Shown piece after piece: positions 22,986 to 35,318 of a stretch of 64,000 nt of DNA. The translations under genes and the position numbers were made by a program. The notes beneath the pieces are model-generated. The model worked only from the letters and a program-made list of their open reading frames with translations, did no database searches and was not told where the DNA came from. Source of the stretch: Paraescarpia echinospica (Eukaryota; Annelida; Polychaeta; Sabellida; Siboglinidae); contig CM034541.1 of NCBI GenBank assembly GCA_020002185.1, positions 32,056,861-32,120,860 of the forward strand, written 5' to 3'. Every line of letters starts with the position of its first letter. The first letter of the stretch is position 1.

Positions 22986-25900
22986 AAAACAAATATGTTA
23001 CATGTATGACAAAGTCTGTGTATTCACTATTATGATCAGGGTTGAACGGTTTTAACCGCCCAGTTTTAATCTGGTTAAAACCGGGCTCATTTTCCCTTAA
23101 AAGTGGTCAAAACATAATTTAGTGATAGTTGTGTGTGCAAAATTGTTGTATTTAATTGTTAATCACTATAAAAATACCATTGTGTCAAAATATATGTTCA
23201 ATATGAATAAAAACAAGATAAGTTGAGGTATTATTGCTCATTGTATTAAAATCAAGCTCATGCAAAAATTAGACCGTCATTTTCAACAATATGTGTAAAC
23301 ATGTCAGAGTGGTAATCAATATAAAGCATAAAAACTATAAAGTATTACATGGTCCATGCTCTGTTGTTGGTCCTGTTTTATTCTTTAGATTAATCAATTG
23401 AATTTTTGTGTTTTCAAAAGATAGCCTATCTATGTTCTCATGATTGATGATTACAGATACATGGAACATTTACCCTTACTATATTATTATATAATTTTTT
23501 ATTAAGTAGTTTTATTTACATTAAGTGATAATTAATGACAATGCAAAATCTATGTGAATTATTCAAGAACACGGCCATCTTTTTTCTGCCAAAATAGTTT
23601 CTAGAATATTTGTGCATGTAAAGAACTTTGTAACTGGTGAATACTTTACAATAATTAATCAGTGTTATACACATACTTTTATTTGTTAAGCATGTATGTC
23701 TATTCAGTTTCAGTTGTGCAGGAACAAGGACTGCTTCAGAGTAATTGTACGGCAATTCAGCATTGATGTTTTATAATCTCCAGCTATGCTTGTTTTAAGC
23801 AAGTATATATTTATATTCTATCACTAGGTAAAATTAGTGTATGAACTAAATATAATCTAGAATATGTTTGGTGTATTTTGGGTTAGTTTTAGACTTTTCA
23901 ATAGTATTAATAGGTTTTGGCCAGGTTTTGACCGGTTTTAACTGCTAAGTGGTCAGAACAGGATTTGAATTCGTTGGATTATTTCATTTTCTGAAACTGA
24001 GTAGAAACCTGCTGATTATCAACTTTTAGAACACGCACAGTGAACGAGCGAATGTGAAGTAATCTTCTGTAAAACATAACATTTGTAAAACATAACATTT
24101 AAGTTTATCTAGGAACACAGTAAATTTTGTAGAACTTTATTGAGCAATTCCGGAGTTCTACTTTTTACACGTTAGCAGATCATACTGTCACTATGGATAT
24201 TTATGATGGTAATTTCCACCAGACAAGGCCATGATTCTAGAGACTTATTTAAAGTTAGACTGCCATATAGTTTGTAAACTGTAAACCCTGGTATATATAT
24301 ATTTTAGTACTATTGTTACAGTTGCATAGGCCATAGCATTATGCTGGTGTGTTGGTTTGATAGAAATCGGATGTTGATATTTACTCAATGTGATACAGCT
24401 GATGACATGCCCTATTTCTTAGAACTCTATTGTCAGCCAACCAGCTGATCATGTGATTGTACATGTGACTACCCATATCTGATATGCCTGGTCACTTTAG
24501 GTTGTGTTTGATTTATTAACCAGCTCAGTGCTAGCATCCTTTGTATGCTTCTATATTTAAACCCCTTTGTCAGGATCAGTCTACAAAGGTGTGCTATATC
24601 TGACTGATTAGCAAGTTGAGAAAGAAATATATACTTATCTGCACTGTGGATTTATTAGTTGTGTTAGCCAAAATATGTTGTGTGTGCGCTCATGCATAGC
24701 ACAGCTTGACGGCATCAATCCAAGCATGTATTTTTCCACCGATGAAGTTGTCCAAAAGCTCAAATCTTCATCGTCTTGTTAAGAAGCTAATCCTAACTGT
24801 TTCCATTTTGAACGATAATACGTACTTCCTGCCACGAAACCTGGATTCAGCAAGTTTAAGACATGGCTTGATTGGTTGGATTTTCTCTCGACAACCAATC
24901 AGATGTTATCTTACAAACGTTGTGACGTCAGTCCAAAAATGGCTGCAGTGTGAAATGGGAAGCTTCGTTAAATAAGTAAAATCAGTTGTAAGTCGGACGG
25001 GAAGCGATGTGTGATTGTTATTGGAGGAAAATTAACAAACAAGTTAGTAGTTATAGACATCTTGTCACATAATTACTAAAATGTCAACAGTCCTGTCTAA
25101 AATATATATAATGATTTGGCACGTAGTGGACATATATGCAAAACATATGGTACATGTCAATATCCAACTGTGTAGTACAGTACTACGCAGTTGGATAATG
25201 ACATCCTTCAGATTGCTAATCCATTGCTCGTACCTTATGAAATATGAATGATATTATACAATATCAGTTTACATGAAAACATAGCCTTGGCACTATGGTA
25301 TACACATATGAACATGTTTTATTGTCAGTGTTGATGAATAATTCAATATAAAGTTTATTATTCAAATTTATTTGATTATTTCCAGTTAGAATTCTCTTTA
25401 TTCAATGGTACTTTATTAGCATTTATTTTGAAATACCGACTGCCTATAATGAATAGGCAAACAGGTACCTGCTTGCTTGTAGAACTTATTTAGGCAGTTT
25501 AATTTTGCCATGTACCAATCAGTTCTAAAAAACGGGAGTCCTCTTATATAATTTGTAGAAACATGCAGGAAAGCAAGCATTCTAATTTCATGTATGTACA
25601 TGCCTGCCGTTTTCACTCCATATGAAAATGGCAGGCACAGTCTGTATATGCCTGTGCCACCAGTGAAGGGCCTATCAGCACAAGGCTGAACGTGTGTTTG
25701 CCACAAACAGGACAAGTAGTTTTTTCCTGTTTCAGCCAATGCGCTGCCAGATATCTGCATGAACAAGTTGGCTATCCATCTTACCAGGGCAAATTCCACT
25801 CGCCCACGCAGACTTGTCAGCTGAGTGTAACATGTGGGTCTGATTCACAGGCCTACCGGCTGGCGGGCTGCACGTATCAAATTGCATTTTTATTTGAGCT

Positions 25901-26490
25901 GTACAGCTGAGTAACACACTCAAGTATTAATTTTGTTGATCATGGTGACTTAGTAAACTATCAAAGTAAAATGTTGATATGTGTAATATGATTCCTAGCA
26001 CCGCTTTACCTATAAAGTTGAACAGCACATACAGATCCACACTGCCAATTTGGTGAGGCAGGGGATAAATTGGCTAAGAAGTAAGAAAAAGGCCATCACC
26101 TTGCCATATGACTCAACAAAAATGAGTTTAAATCATAATTGAGCCCAGAAAGTTTCTGAATAAACACATTGTCATTTAGGTACCCGTTACTTGTAGATGC
26201 TAACATGTAGTGGACGAACACGGAATACTAATACGAAAATTAAAAACTTCACTACCAAGTAAACCGCTGTCTAATGTTCCCCCCTCTACACTAAATACAA
26301 CATTACATAATTTAAGAATACGATAACACTCAGACTTTGTACCTTGCAACTGATCGCATTCTCACCGACACGAATATGAGACACGCCTCCATTTCATCCC
26401 CATATTCGTCACCTTGAACGTCTCAAGGCTCTTCATACAGAATTGAACAAAGGACGCCCGTGTCATTTTGTCGCAGAGGCACAACCTAAA
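22986..26490. other. Outer part of the left arm, no recognised gene
   Basis: AT-rich. It contains an ACCGGTTTTAACC-rich segment at 23040-23110, partly repeated at 23910-23965, and a near-perfect 48-bp hairpin at 25157-25205. A second hairpin at 25597-25636 pairs TGCCTGCC-TTTTCA with TGAAAATGGCAGGCA. The 127-codon frame on the minus strand (25416-25799) overlaps this hairpin and has no recognisable domain; I do not call it a gene. The mirror is at 48540-52112. Confidence 0.5.
25157..25205. repeat. Short perfect-stem palindrome (mirror at about 49817-49866)
   Basis: GTCAATATCCAACTG-GTAGTA is followed after a 5-base loop by its reverse complement with two mismatches. It is present in both arms and could be a tiny MITE or a hairpin-forming element. 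Confidence 0.7.
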
Positions 26491-26497
26491 ACAAGAG

Positions 26498-27134
26498 ATG
26501 GACATTCGTTTTGATGGAAAGCGTGCTTTGGTTACGGGAGCAGGTGCAGGTAGGCCATCGTAATGAAGTGTTGTTGTTTATGAAGTAGGCTAATAATATA
26601 TATAAACGAGCCTATACCACACTCCACATTGATAGGATGTGTTATTACATCAATATCACAACGTGCGAATGGAGGTCTTGCAGAAGTGTTATCCCTCCAA
26701 ACACCTACGCCGCACGCATGCTAACATGAACGCACACAGGCACGCACGCACGCACACACGCACACACGCACATACTTACTCCCTTGTTTACACGTAATTG
26801 TTCTGTGTCTTCTTCTAAACTTCCCATTATACTAATTGAAAAAAGTGGGAAATTGACATAAACATTATGTTGCTCATCATCATTGTAGGAATGGGAAAGG
26901 AAATTGCAGAAGCCCTATTTGCCGGCGGTGCAGAAACATACGCCTTGAGTCTTATACAGGAGGACCTCGAAAAACTGGAAGCTAAGGTAATAATACCAAT
27001 GGTACTCATTTCGTATTCTGTAACTTTATGTAAAGTAATACAGTAACCATACGACGTCTGTTTCCCTCAAGGCTCAAATGCACACATGCTTGCATGCACA
27101 CGCAAACACACACGCACATTCACACGTACACACA

Positions 27135-27201
<67 letters not shown>

Positions 27202-30200
27202 ACGAACACACGCACTCGCACAAATCCGAGCATACGCATACGCAACACTGTGTTTGCGGCAATTGATTAATTAATTAATTGCTATTATAATTCACCATTT
27301 ATGTGCTTAGTATAATATGCATACATGTACAAAAACTCGCAATTGTTACATTTATTTAAATTTTTATTTTAGAATCCTGGTATGCACACAGTTTGTGTCG
27401 ACTTGTCCGACTGGACGACTGCGAGGAAAGCCGTGGAGCAAATTGGACCAATCGACCTGCTGGTGAACAACGCAGGGATTGTAATGAAATCACCTTTGCT
27501 AGAAACGGAAGAAACCGAACTGAACGTGTAAGGAACTATCATGTTGGACACGAAACAAATATGAACTAAGATTCAAATAGTACGCAAACTCCTCTAATAT
27601 GTATCTTCTATCAGTGATGTTGATCACTTATAACAATAATATAATAAGCCTCACGTTTTTATTATCTATTAAATTTAATCGTTTTCCACACTCGTGCATA
27701 TACTATTGAGTTCGTATATGACGTCTGAGATGTACACAATTTGTTACGGTTACTGAGGCATGTTTTAAAAGGTAATTGGGATGTATGTTTATTTCAGAAC
27801 ATTTGATGTCAACGTCAAAGCCGTAATAAACATTTCACAGGTAATACAACTTCATGTTTGCTTACGTTCGTTCCTTCATTCACTCATTCATTCATTCAAA
27901 TGCCTATCTCTGGTCGAGTTTGTGCTGAAAGGCGACACATTGTAATGCGATATAAAACACTTCTTCGGCGCCAAATACCTCGAAATACCGAACTCTTTGG
28001 CGAACACAATTCAAAGTGTTGAACACTATCAATATCGGTACAATGCAAAACAGATGAGCTCCAGTTTACCAATTACATGGCGGTTAAAAACTTATATGCA
28101 CATCCAACTTGACTTCTTGCTGTCCTTCGTGATGTCACACACTTACATCTAAATTCATCCAGACACCCTCTGACCTGCTCACTCATTTTTTCATTCACTT
28201 ACTTACTCACTCACTTATTCACTCATTCACTCACTCAAACCTAGACAGAGATGTTCGTTGGGATTCGTTTTCTGTTCCTCCTATTAGGTCAATGTTACCA
28301 AACATAACACTGGCCTCCCGTTATCAACATCAAAGCACAACGTTCTGCTGTTAATAACAGGAGTCCAGTGTTATACATGATTTGACCTCTCCACTTCTTC
28401 TGTGGTCTTCCTCTTTTCCTTTTCTTGCTTGAAAGCGATGTTAACGATGTTTAAAAAGTTCATGAAGAAATGCTATGCAATAATAACTACCAAACAATAA
28501 TACTGCGTTGGAATTACTGTAAGATTGGCTGTTAACTACATAAGCATAAGCCAACGCACACACACGCACACACTTGACATTGATATGTGTGAAATATTGT
28601 TTTTAAGGTAGTAGCAAAAGGCATGGTTGAGAGAGGCAAGGGTGGCGCCATAGTACACATTTCCTCAAGAGCGTCTGGGCGGGCTGTAGAAAATCTCCTG
28701 TCGTATTGTGTCTCAAAGGGGGCTCTTGACCAAGTCATGAGAGTTATGGCACTGGAACTTGGTCCTCATCAGGTAAATTACCTATTGTTTTAGATCATTG
28801 AATCAAATCTATCGAATGGTACAACAAATGGATCGAATAGTTCATTGCGTGTTTGTTCGTAGCTGTAAGATGTACGTTACTATTACTTTGCACTTTTTCT
28901 AATTTGTTTGCTTCATTTTTCTGTCCGTGCCATAGAATTGACGTGTTTATTGTACAGCCATCTTCCCGAAAGATACATGCTATTAAAAACAACTATTATT
29001 CGCCTGTTGGTAAATAATTGTTGATATTATTGGAATGCCAGAAAAACACTATTTAGGAATTCTGCCAAGGTATGTTGGTATGAATTATATTTTATATAGT
29101 TTTTAAACGCCCCAAAATGTTGAACTCAGGAGAGCCTTTAAACGAATACACTAAATGCCTTTTCTGTTACAAGAGAGAACACTGCATAGTTGAAAAGTCC
29201 CACTTTATTTTGCAGTGAATGTCGTCACTGAAAAATAAAGCACACCGTTCATCATCATCATCACCATCATCATTGTGCAGCCGTAGTCTCGTGGTTGGGC
29301 GAAGGCCTCAGCATGTCGTTTCCAAATCTGCCTGTCTTGCGCTATCCTCTGCCAGATGGTTCCCTTCCAGTACTCGTCTAATTCGTCTCTCCACCGTCTC
29401 GCCGGGCTTCCTCTAGATCGTTCCCCTTCGTAAAGGTATCCAGGTTGTGATACGCGATGTCCATCGGCTATCTCGTAGTTTGTTGTCCAGGTCCACTTCT
29501 GTCTTTTGATTTGTTCTCTCACGTCTATGCCCTTTGTCTTCTCTCTTACCAAATTTGTTTTTCTCAACCGATATGTGATGTTTAACATACTTCTTTCCAT
29601 CTTTGTTTGTGCGGCTGCTAGCTTGTTCTTTGCCTGGAAGGTGAGTGCCCATGTTTCGGCGCCGTATGTCATCGTTGGAAGTACGCATGAGTTGTAGACA
29701 TGTCTCTGCAATCCAGCCGGCGGTGATTCTTCTTTGAATCTCCTAGTCTTGGCTTGTGTCTCTGATGCTGTATCGCTGTCCCAGATATACGTAGCTTTCT
29801 ACCTTTTCTATCAGGATGGTGTTGATATATATATTGGTGTCATTTTTTAGCATCACATTCGTCGTCGAAATGTTCATCTTCAGAGCTTGTTTTTCACTTT
29901 CATCAGCTAGCTCCGGCAGCCATTTGGTAGTTCTTGCGGTGTAGTAGCACATGTGAATATGGCATCGGCGAAACCATAATCGTTTCTCGTATGATCTCTT
30001 GTTTGGACTTCCTGATGTTCTCCTTCACTTTCTTTTTGATGGTCTTGTATATTTTTGCGCACTTTATTTGTGTTTTACGGTCGCCGTTATCCATCGTTTC
30101 TCGTCGTTTCTTCATCAGTGCTCGTGTCGGTGATGATATTGTCGTCTTTACATGCCTGTTGAATGCTTTGGCTATAATTGTCGCACTTAGTTGGATCATC

Positions 30201-33200
30201 TCAATGAAGTTTTCACTGATGGTGTCGATGTCGTCTAATTCTTGTAGTGTCTCGAATCGATTTCGCATTTTGAGTTGGAATTCTTTTTTGTTCCTATTTG
30301 TGTGGTATCTACACTTGGTGTTCTCTTGTTTATGAACTTCTTCCTTTCAGCCTTGGCGTCTAGTTTGATGTTGCTCATTACCATTATGTAGTCACTTCCG
30401 ATGTTGACTTGGTTCATGACAATTTCGTCAGTGACCATGTCTAGCTTGTTTGTCAGGATGTAGTAAATTTCGTTCTTCTTTTCTCCATTTGGACTTTTCA
30501 CGTCCATCTCCTCCCTGCTTTCTTCTGAAACATGGTATTCATGATTTTGTACTTTCCTGATGTTGCCCATTCTACCAAGGTGTCGCCTCTTTCGTTTCTC
30601 TCATTTATGCCAAATTTGTCTGTTGCCGTTTTCGAAATATTTTTTTCGCTTCCTTACTTGCCCATTGAAGTCTCCCATCGCTATTGTGGAATGGTTTGGC
30701 TTTCTAAGGTCTCATCCACGTCGTTGTGGAAGATTAACAAGATTTAACAAGATTTAACGAGAAAAACATAATTCTATCAATATTTTCATAACCATTCAAT
30801 ATTTAAAAAACTGTTATCTGATGTACTCTCAATCTCCTGATCTCTAGTGTTGTTAAAAAACATTCTTTTCGACGAATTTTATAACTAAGATCCATCAGTT
30901 TTGGTATCATTTTAGTCGTTCTTTTCTGTACTGTTTCCAGCATAGCTATGTCCTTCTTGCGATATGGCCTCCATGCTTGTATAGTATATTCTAAATGATG
31001 CTTAATTTTTGTTTGTACAATGGTATCGTTAGTTTTTCATTGTACGCTATATTTCGCCTAATTAATCCAAGGATTTGATTTCCCTTTGAAGCTGCAATTC
31101 CGCACTGCTCTGAAACCTTCACATCAGCACTAATGGTTAACCCTAAGTCCTTTTCTTTTACAGTAGTACGTAATACAGTACCCCCATTGCATATTGTACG
31201 TCTCCGTTCCCACCTCCTGTGTGGAGGCATTTACATTTCCAAAAAATTAACAACATTTGCCACTTTTCAGACCATATGATCAACCTGTCAAGATCGTGTT
31301 TTAAATGCTGTCTATCTCCATCACTTTTAATCGTTCTAAACACTTTTGTATCATCCGCAAATGTCAACACCTTGCTTGTTATATCATCGTCAAAATCGTT
31401 GGTATATATTAAGAATAATATATGTACCAGAACTGATCCCTGTGGTACCCCACTCAAAACTGATTTCCAGTGTGAAGCCTCCCCATCAACTATTACCCGT
31501 TATCTTCTGTCAAGCAGACATTTATGTATTAATATGTTTAATATGAAAATCCACGATGTGATCTTTAATTAGTCTCTCTAGTAATTGGCAAATCACCGAT
31601 ATAAAACTCATTGATCTATAGTTCTCTGACTTGTTTCTCGAACCTTTTTTAAATAACGGTTTAATGTTTGCTTCTTTCCATTCTAAAGGAACCGCTCCCC
31701 CTTCTAATGACTAATTGAAAACTGTTGGAAGCGGTATGCTAATTTGTTCTACAATTGCAAATTGTAGTTTGGGCGAAATCACATTTAGTCCAGGTGATTT
31801 ATTACCTTCATAGCCCTTATTTTCTTAACTACCATTTCCGGGGTTACAATTAACTGTCCTAAATTGTTTGATTCCGCCTGATTTGAACTTAACCTCTGGT
31901 ACTGACTGTGAATTAATATCTTACATGGTAAACACAGAACTAAATTTCAGTCCTTCTGCCATTAAAAATCCCTATTTTCTAGAAGACAAACCTGATCCTG
32001 AACTTTCTGTTTGTATTATCTTCAGTTTGTAGGGCTTTGTTAAGCATAGAACAAGTTCTGCTACAGTGGGGCTGATGCTGATAACCCTCTTTCCATTTTT
32101 TACGAGAAAGCTTACTCCTGCATGGCCGTTGTTCGCCGTGGAATGGTATTGTAGGTGGTCGCTTCGTTAGTAAGTGAAGCACTTCTCTTTTCTTCTGATT
32201 TATCACATCCCATACCTACCTGGTTTCCCTACGTTCTTCCTCCAATTCTTGTATATGTTCATTTTTTAGTAGATTTCTTACGTTATATGTTGCTATCTTC
32301 AGTCTACATACCTTCTCGCGGAGGCTCTTCTTAACCCAGAGATTCGTAGCACCCCTTCATGTAGCCCTAGTTGACCCAAACCGACTCCTTGATCATATAT
32401 TTTTTCGAGATGTTGCTGCGGACTGCTAGGGGACCTTGGCTTCATTGTATTTTGCATGCTGGTGTTTTTGGCCTACACTTCCACACGGGCTGGTGAGGGT
32501 TGAAAGGGTGCGACTTAGGGTGAATGAAATTGCGAAGTTTCGACACGGCGGCAGAACCACCACCGAACCCAGCCCAAGCCGGTGACGAAATTCGAACCCC
32601 AGTCCCTCCAGTGGACAGTCCGGCACCCTAACCACTCGGCCACGGCGCACACCGTTGCTTGATGAAATATTTATATATATCTTCTATTTAGATGGTTGGG
32701 AACATATATTAGAAAAGTGCGCACAATTCACCATTAATTTGTTTGCATCAATAATTTTACATTGTATTTTAGTAATCTGTATTAGAAATAATGACCATTG
32801 TCACACCTTTTAGATTCGAGTAAACTGCGTCAACCCAACCGCTGTGATGACTCCCATGGGGAAACGCATCTGGTCAGATCCAGTTAAAAAAGCTGCAGTC
32901 CTTTCGAAAATACCACAAGGAAAGTTTCCAGGTAATCGTTATGTCGATAACAGAGACATTAATGCAAATCCGATAGAACAAAAAATTAAGAATTAGACAA
33001 AAAAGATTACCTGAAGCGGCAACAACAATTATTTGTTATGGGTGTTTTTTAAATAGACTTATTTTAAAGTTATGTTGTTCTGACTCTATTGCGCAATTGT
33101 ATAGTGTGGAACATTTTAAGTGTGATCATTGTTAATTAGATATATGTTTTTGTACAGATGATTTTAATTTAACCTGAACCTTTAAGATGAAATATGTGAA

Positions 33201-33467
33201 TATTATATTTTATTAATATTAGTACGCATCCACGGTTATACTTGAATGTGCGTGCGCGCGAGCGTGCATGTATAATAAACTGTTCACTGATCACTGAACT
33301 GTCACGTGTTAACTTTCTGCAGGAAATTCCTTTGGTATCTAAATCATGCGTTTTTCTTTGCAGAAGTAAAGGACATCGTCCACCCTGTGTTGTACTTGTT
33401 GAGTGACAAGGCAGACATGATCAACGGAGTTACACTGATGGTTGATGGTGGCAGATCAGCCGAGTAG
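26498..33467 (+). CDS. Gene A: L-xylulose/dicarbonyl reductase-like short-chain dehydrogenase, 7 exons, 244 aa
   Basis: Exons: 26498-26549, 26889-26986, 27373-27527, 27798-27840, 28608-28772, 32814-32931 and 33364-33467. All introns are GT-AG with consistent phase, totalling 735 nt with the TAG stop. The length equals human DCXR (244 aa). Classical SDR motifs: TGAGAGMG (residues 13-20), NNAG (82-85), catalytic N107, S136, Y149 and K153 (SYCVSK), and a PTAVMTPMG block after the active site. By family it should be a cytosolic NADP(H)-dependent reductase of L-xylulose, diacetyl and similar carbonyls. However, K17 and R39, which hold the NADP 2'-phosphate in relatives, are A17 and L39, so cofactor and substrate may differ. 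Intron 5 (4041 bp) is filled with retroelements. Gene B is the near-identical inverted copy. Start is the only ATG in good context before the Rossmann strand. Confidence 0.9.
27129..27195 (+). repeat. (CA)n microsatellite in intron 2 of gene A
   Basis: About 60 bp of CA repeat. The mirror in gene B (47860-47915) is shorter and interrupted, which shows the arms have diverged. Confidence 0.95.
28260..28440 (-). mobile_element. Tiny non-LTR ORF2 C-terminal remnant in intron 4 of gene A (mirror 46615-46800)
   Basis: The minus strand reads [20 protein letters not shown] followed by [18 protein letters not shown], a decayed form of the C-terminal block GRPRKRW...DQI..DTGL found at the end of many non-LTR ORF2 proteins. 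A better copy of the same block is at 62255-62466. Confidence 0.4.
29250..32400 (-). mobile_element. RTE-type retrotransposon in intron 5 of gene A, internally deleted, with nested CR1
   Basis: Minus-strand order: endonuclease start [13 protein letters not shown] (near 32300), then the nested CR1 (30731-32006), then the endonuclease continues near 30690 (MGDFNGQV), [20 protein letters not shown] (SDH-type block altered) and a helical linker to RETIMV (29975). The frame then jumps straight to the catalytic box, here FADAI (29965). Next are [32 protein letters not shown] and [20 protein letters not shown]. The 3' tail is a (ATG)n-like trinucleotide at 29250-29273, as expected for RTE elements. 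The central RT fingers/palm are missing. Mirror copy: 42660-45810. The product would be dead. Confidence 0.85.
30731..32006 (-). mobile_element. CR1-like element nested inside the RTE element (left arm)
   Basis: It is 5'-truncated at the QVGPLE region. Blocks: [52 protein letters not shown] and [15 protein letters not shown]. The last ~300 bp before the tail are deleted, and it ends with two full AATCTTGTTA units (30731-30757). It is close in sequence to the central CR1 (36769-39594) but with more stops. Confidence 0.85.
32410..32650 (-). repeat. tRNA-derived SINE, 5' part (left arm; mirror 42418-42655)
   Basis: The minus strand starts GCGCCGTGGCCGAGTGGTTA (A-box-like), and about 45 bp later has GGTTCGAATTTC (B-box). 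The body then differs from tRNA, with GGTTCTGCCGCCGTGTCGAA. It lacks a folded acceptor stem and is not a tRNA gene. Confidence 0.7.
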
Positions 33468-33479
33468 AATAGTTAGTAA

Positions 33480-33523
33480 AATAAAGATCTTACGCCTTAT
33501 AGTATTTCTTAAAAGACAATAAA
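33480..33523 (+). promoter_or_regulatory. Polyadenylation signals of gene A
   Basis: AATAAA at 33480-33485 and again at 33518-33523, 13 and 51 bp after the stop codon. The mirrored signals of gene B lie at about 41545-41588 on the minus strand. Confidence 0.6.
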
Positions 33524-33529
33524 GAAGAA

Positions 33530-34003
33530 TTTAGTGGAGTAAAATTGCAATTAAACAATGGTACCTGCCTCTTTCACCAAGGCTCTAGATTCTAGAGCAA
33601 CTGTGGGGATACAGCCTATGTTGGATTGATGCAAGATTCGAAAAGGAGGATTCGAAAACGGTATATCTTAAGTGTGTCCGATACCCTGGGCACTAAGCCA
33701 CCGCGCTCCACACGCATAAATTATACATATATATATATATATATTTGTGTGTGTGTATATATATATATATGTAGAACAACACAACAAAGTTATTCAAACC
33801 AGACCGCACATTACGCTTTGCTTACTACACAGCAGACAAGTAGCGACTGAATTGAACAGTTACATAATTAAATTGCAATTAACTCTGAATTTTTTTAATT
33901 TAATTAAGGTAGCTCCACATATTTATCAGGTCAATATAATTTAATTACAAACTTTGTCAATGCAACTGAGAACTAACTTTAATACAATTAACTTCAGTTA
34001 ACT

Positions 34004-34045
<42 letters not shown>

Positions 34046-34376
34046 ATATATATATTATATTTTCATTACTGTAGGTTGTGTGAATGTCATACATCTGTTC
34101 AGACCCATTCTGCCAACACAATTGTTTTGTTAAATTGCGTTTATATGTTGCAAATGGTACATTTTGTAATAATGGGATATATCATTTTCTTGGTTGGTAT
34201 TACTTGCTGTTTAATTGAACTGGTCTGCAAATTATTTTTCAGAATTAATCGATTAATCTCCTGTGCCATTAAAACTAATAGTGTTTCGAGTGTTTTACTT
34301 ACGTTTTGGTTATTTAGGGTTCAATGTGCGTTTATGTTGTATAGTATAAATTATATATATATATATATATATGATG

Positions 34377-34422
<46 letters not shown>

Positions 34423-34460
34423 TATACATTTAGGTGTGCATCCACTTAACAAACACCCCG

Positions 34461-34509
<49 letters not shown>

Positions 34510-35300
34510 ATATATATATTGTTAAGTGTATGCACACCTAAATGGTTTAATTATCTCAAAGAGGCGCTCGCGGAATAAAGTAGTGTGCATACACTTAACA
34601 AACACCCCAAAATAATCACCTAAAACAAACCAGATAACGGTCAAAATACACACACGCACACCACGTGCACAAACAAACAATCAAATTCGTCAGTACGTAC
34701 GCACACACGTTAGCGCGCATACACACACTTTAAGATGACACTCGGCCTTCGTAACTATTCTCTGTCTCTTAGAAATGTATTCTCAAAGGTAAAATCAGCT
34801 AACTGAACACCTAGCAGCTTCTGTTAATTTTAGTTGCTGCCAGTACTCGAACTTAGCCAGAGCAGTGGGGTCTAATATGTATTTGGTTGATATATTTGGA
34901 GACGACCAGTGCCTGTCGTCCCCAACGATGGACATTGCACGTGGGCGGAGTAGATAAGTACAACTCTGGGATACTGGGGAAGAAGATAAATGGAAGGAAA
35001 AAGATTCTTGTAAACTTGAAAAGATTGTATAAGATTGAGTAAAGGTGTCTGCTTTGAAGAAAGCCGAACAATGGAGTCTTCTGCAACTTATTAATAAATG
35101 AATTTGATCATTCTTTTAGCGGCGGAATCTTACCTTGTAGTATGTTATTTCGTTTAGGTTCGCGCTGCCACTGGGCGTAGGATAATGAGTCAAATTTGTT
35201 TATTATGTAAAGGATACGTTATTACGAGAATTACGTATCACAATTACCTTTTCAAATGGACACGTCACACGATAGGACAAACCACGTTTTGTTGCAAAGG
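33530..35300. other. Intergenic part of the left arm with (TA)n tracts and a small inverted-repeat module
   Basis: A tRNA-like fragment lies at 33640-33715 on the minus strand. (TA)n tracts are at 33724-33770, 34003-34055, 34353-34420 and 34460-34520. A module TAGGTGTGCAT-CACTTAACAAACACCCC occurs at 34430-34460, inverted at 34519-34543 and direct again at 34582-34608. No gene was seen; frames here are microsatellite artefacts. The mirror is 39780-41540. Confidence 0.6.
33640..33715 (-). repeat. tRNA-like SINE head fragment (mirror 41352-41430)
   Basis: The minus strand reads GAGCGCGGTGGCTTAGTGCC (A-box-like), then GGTTTTCGAATCC (B-box-like) about 40 bp on. It is a different family from the SINE at 32410. 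Confidence 0.5.
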
Positions 35301-35318
35301 CAAGAATTAATACAATAT

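Noticed and set aside
23040..23965. ACCGGTTTTAACC-rich segments at both ends considered as LTRs or TIRs of a small element
   Set aside because: Only short direct similarity (AAGTGGTCA-AACA) is shared; no consistent termini or target duplication.
25416..25799. 127-codon minus-strand frame conserved in both arms
   Set aside because: Conservation is explained by the duplication. It overlaps hairpin sequence and shows no domain or splice context.
27870..28240. CATT/CACT repeats in intron 4 of gene A considered as a CRISPR-like or regulatory array
   Set aside because: Irregular 4-bp simple repeat in an animal intron, with no spacer structure.
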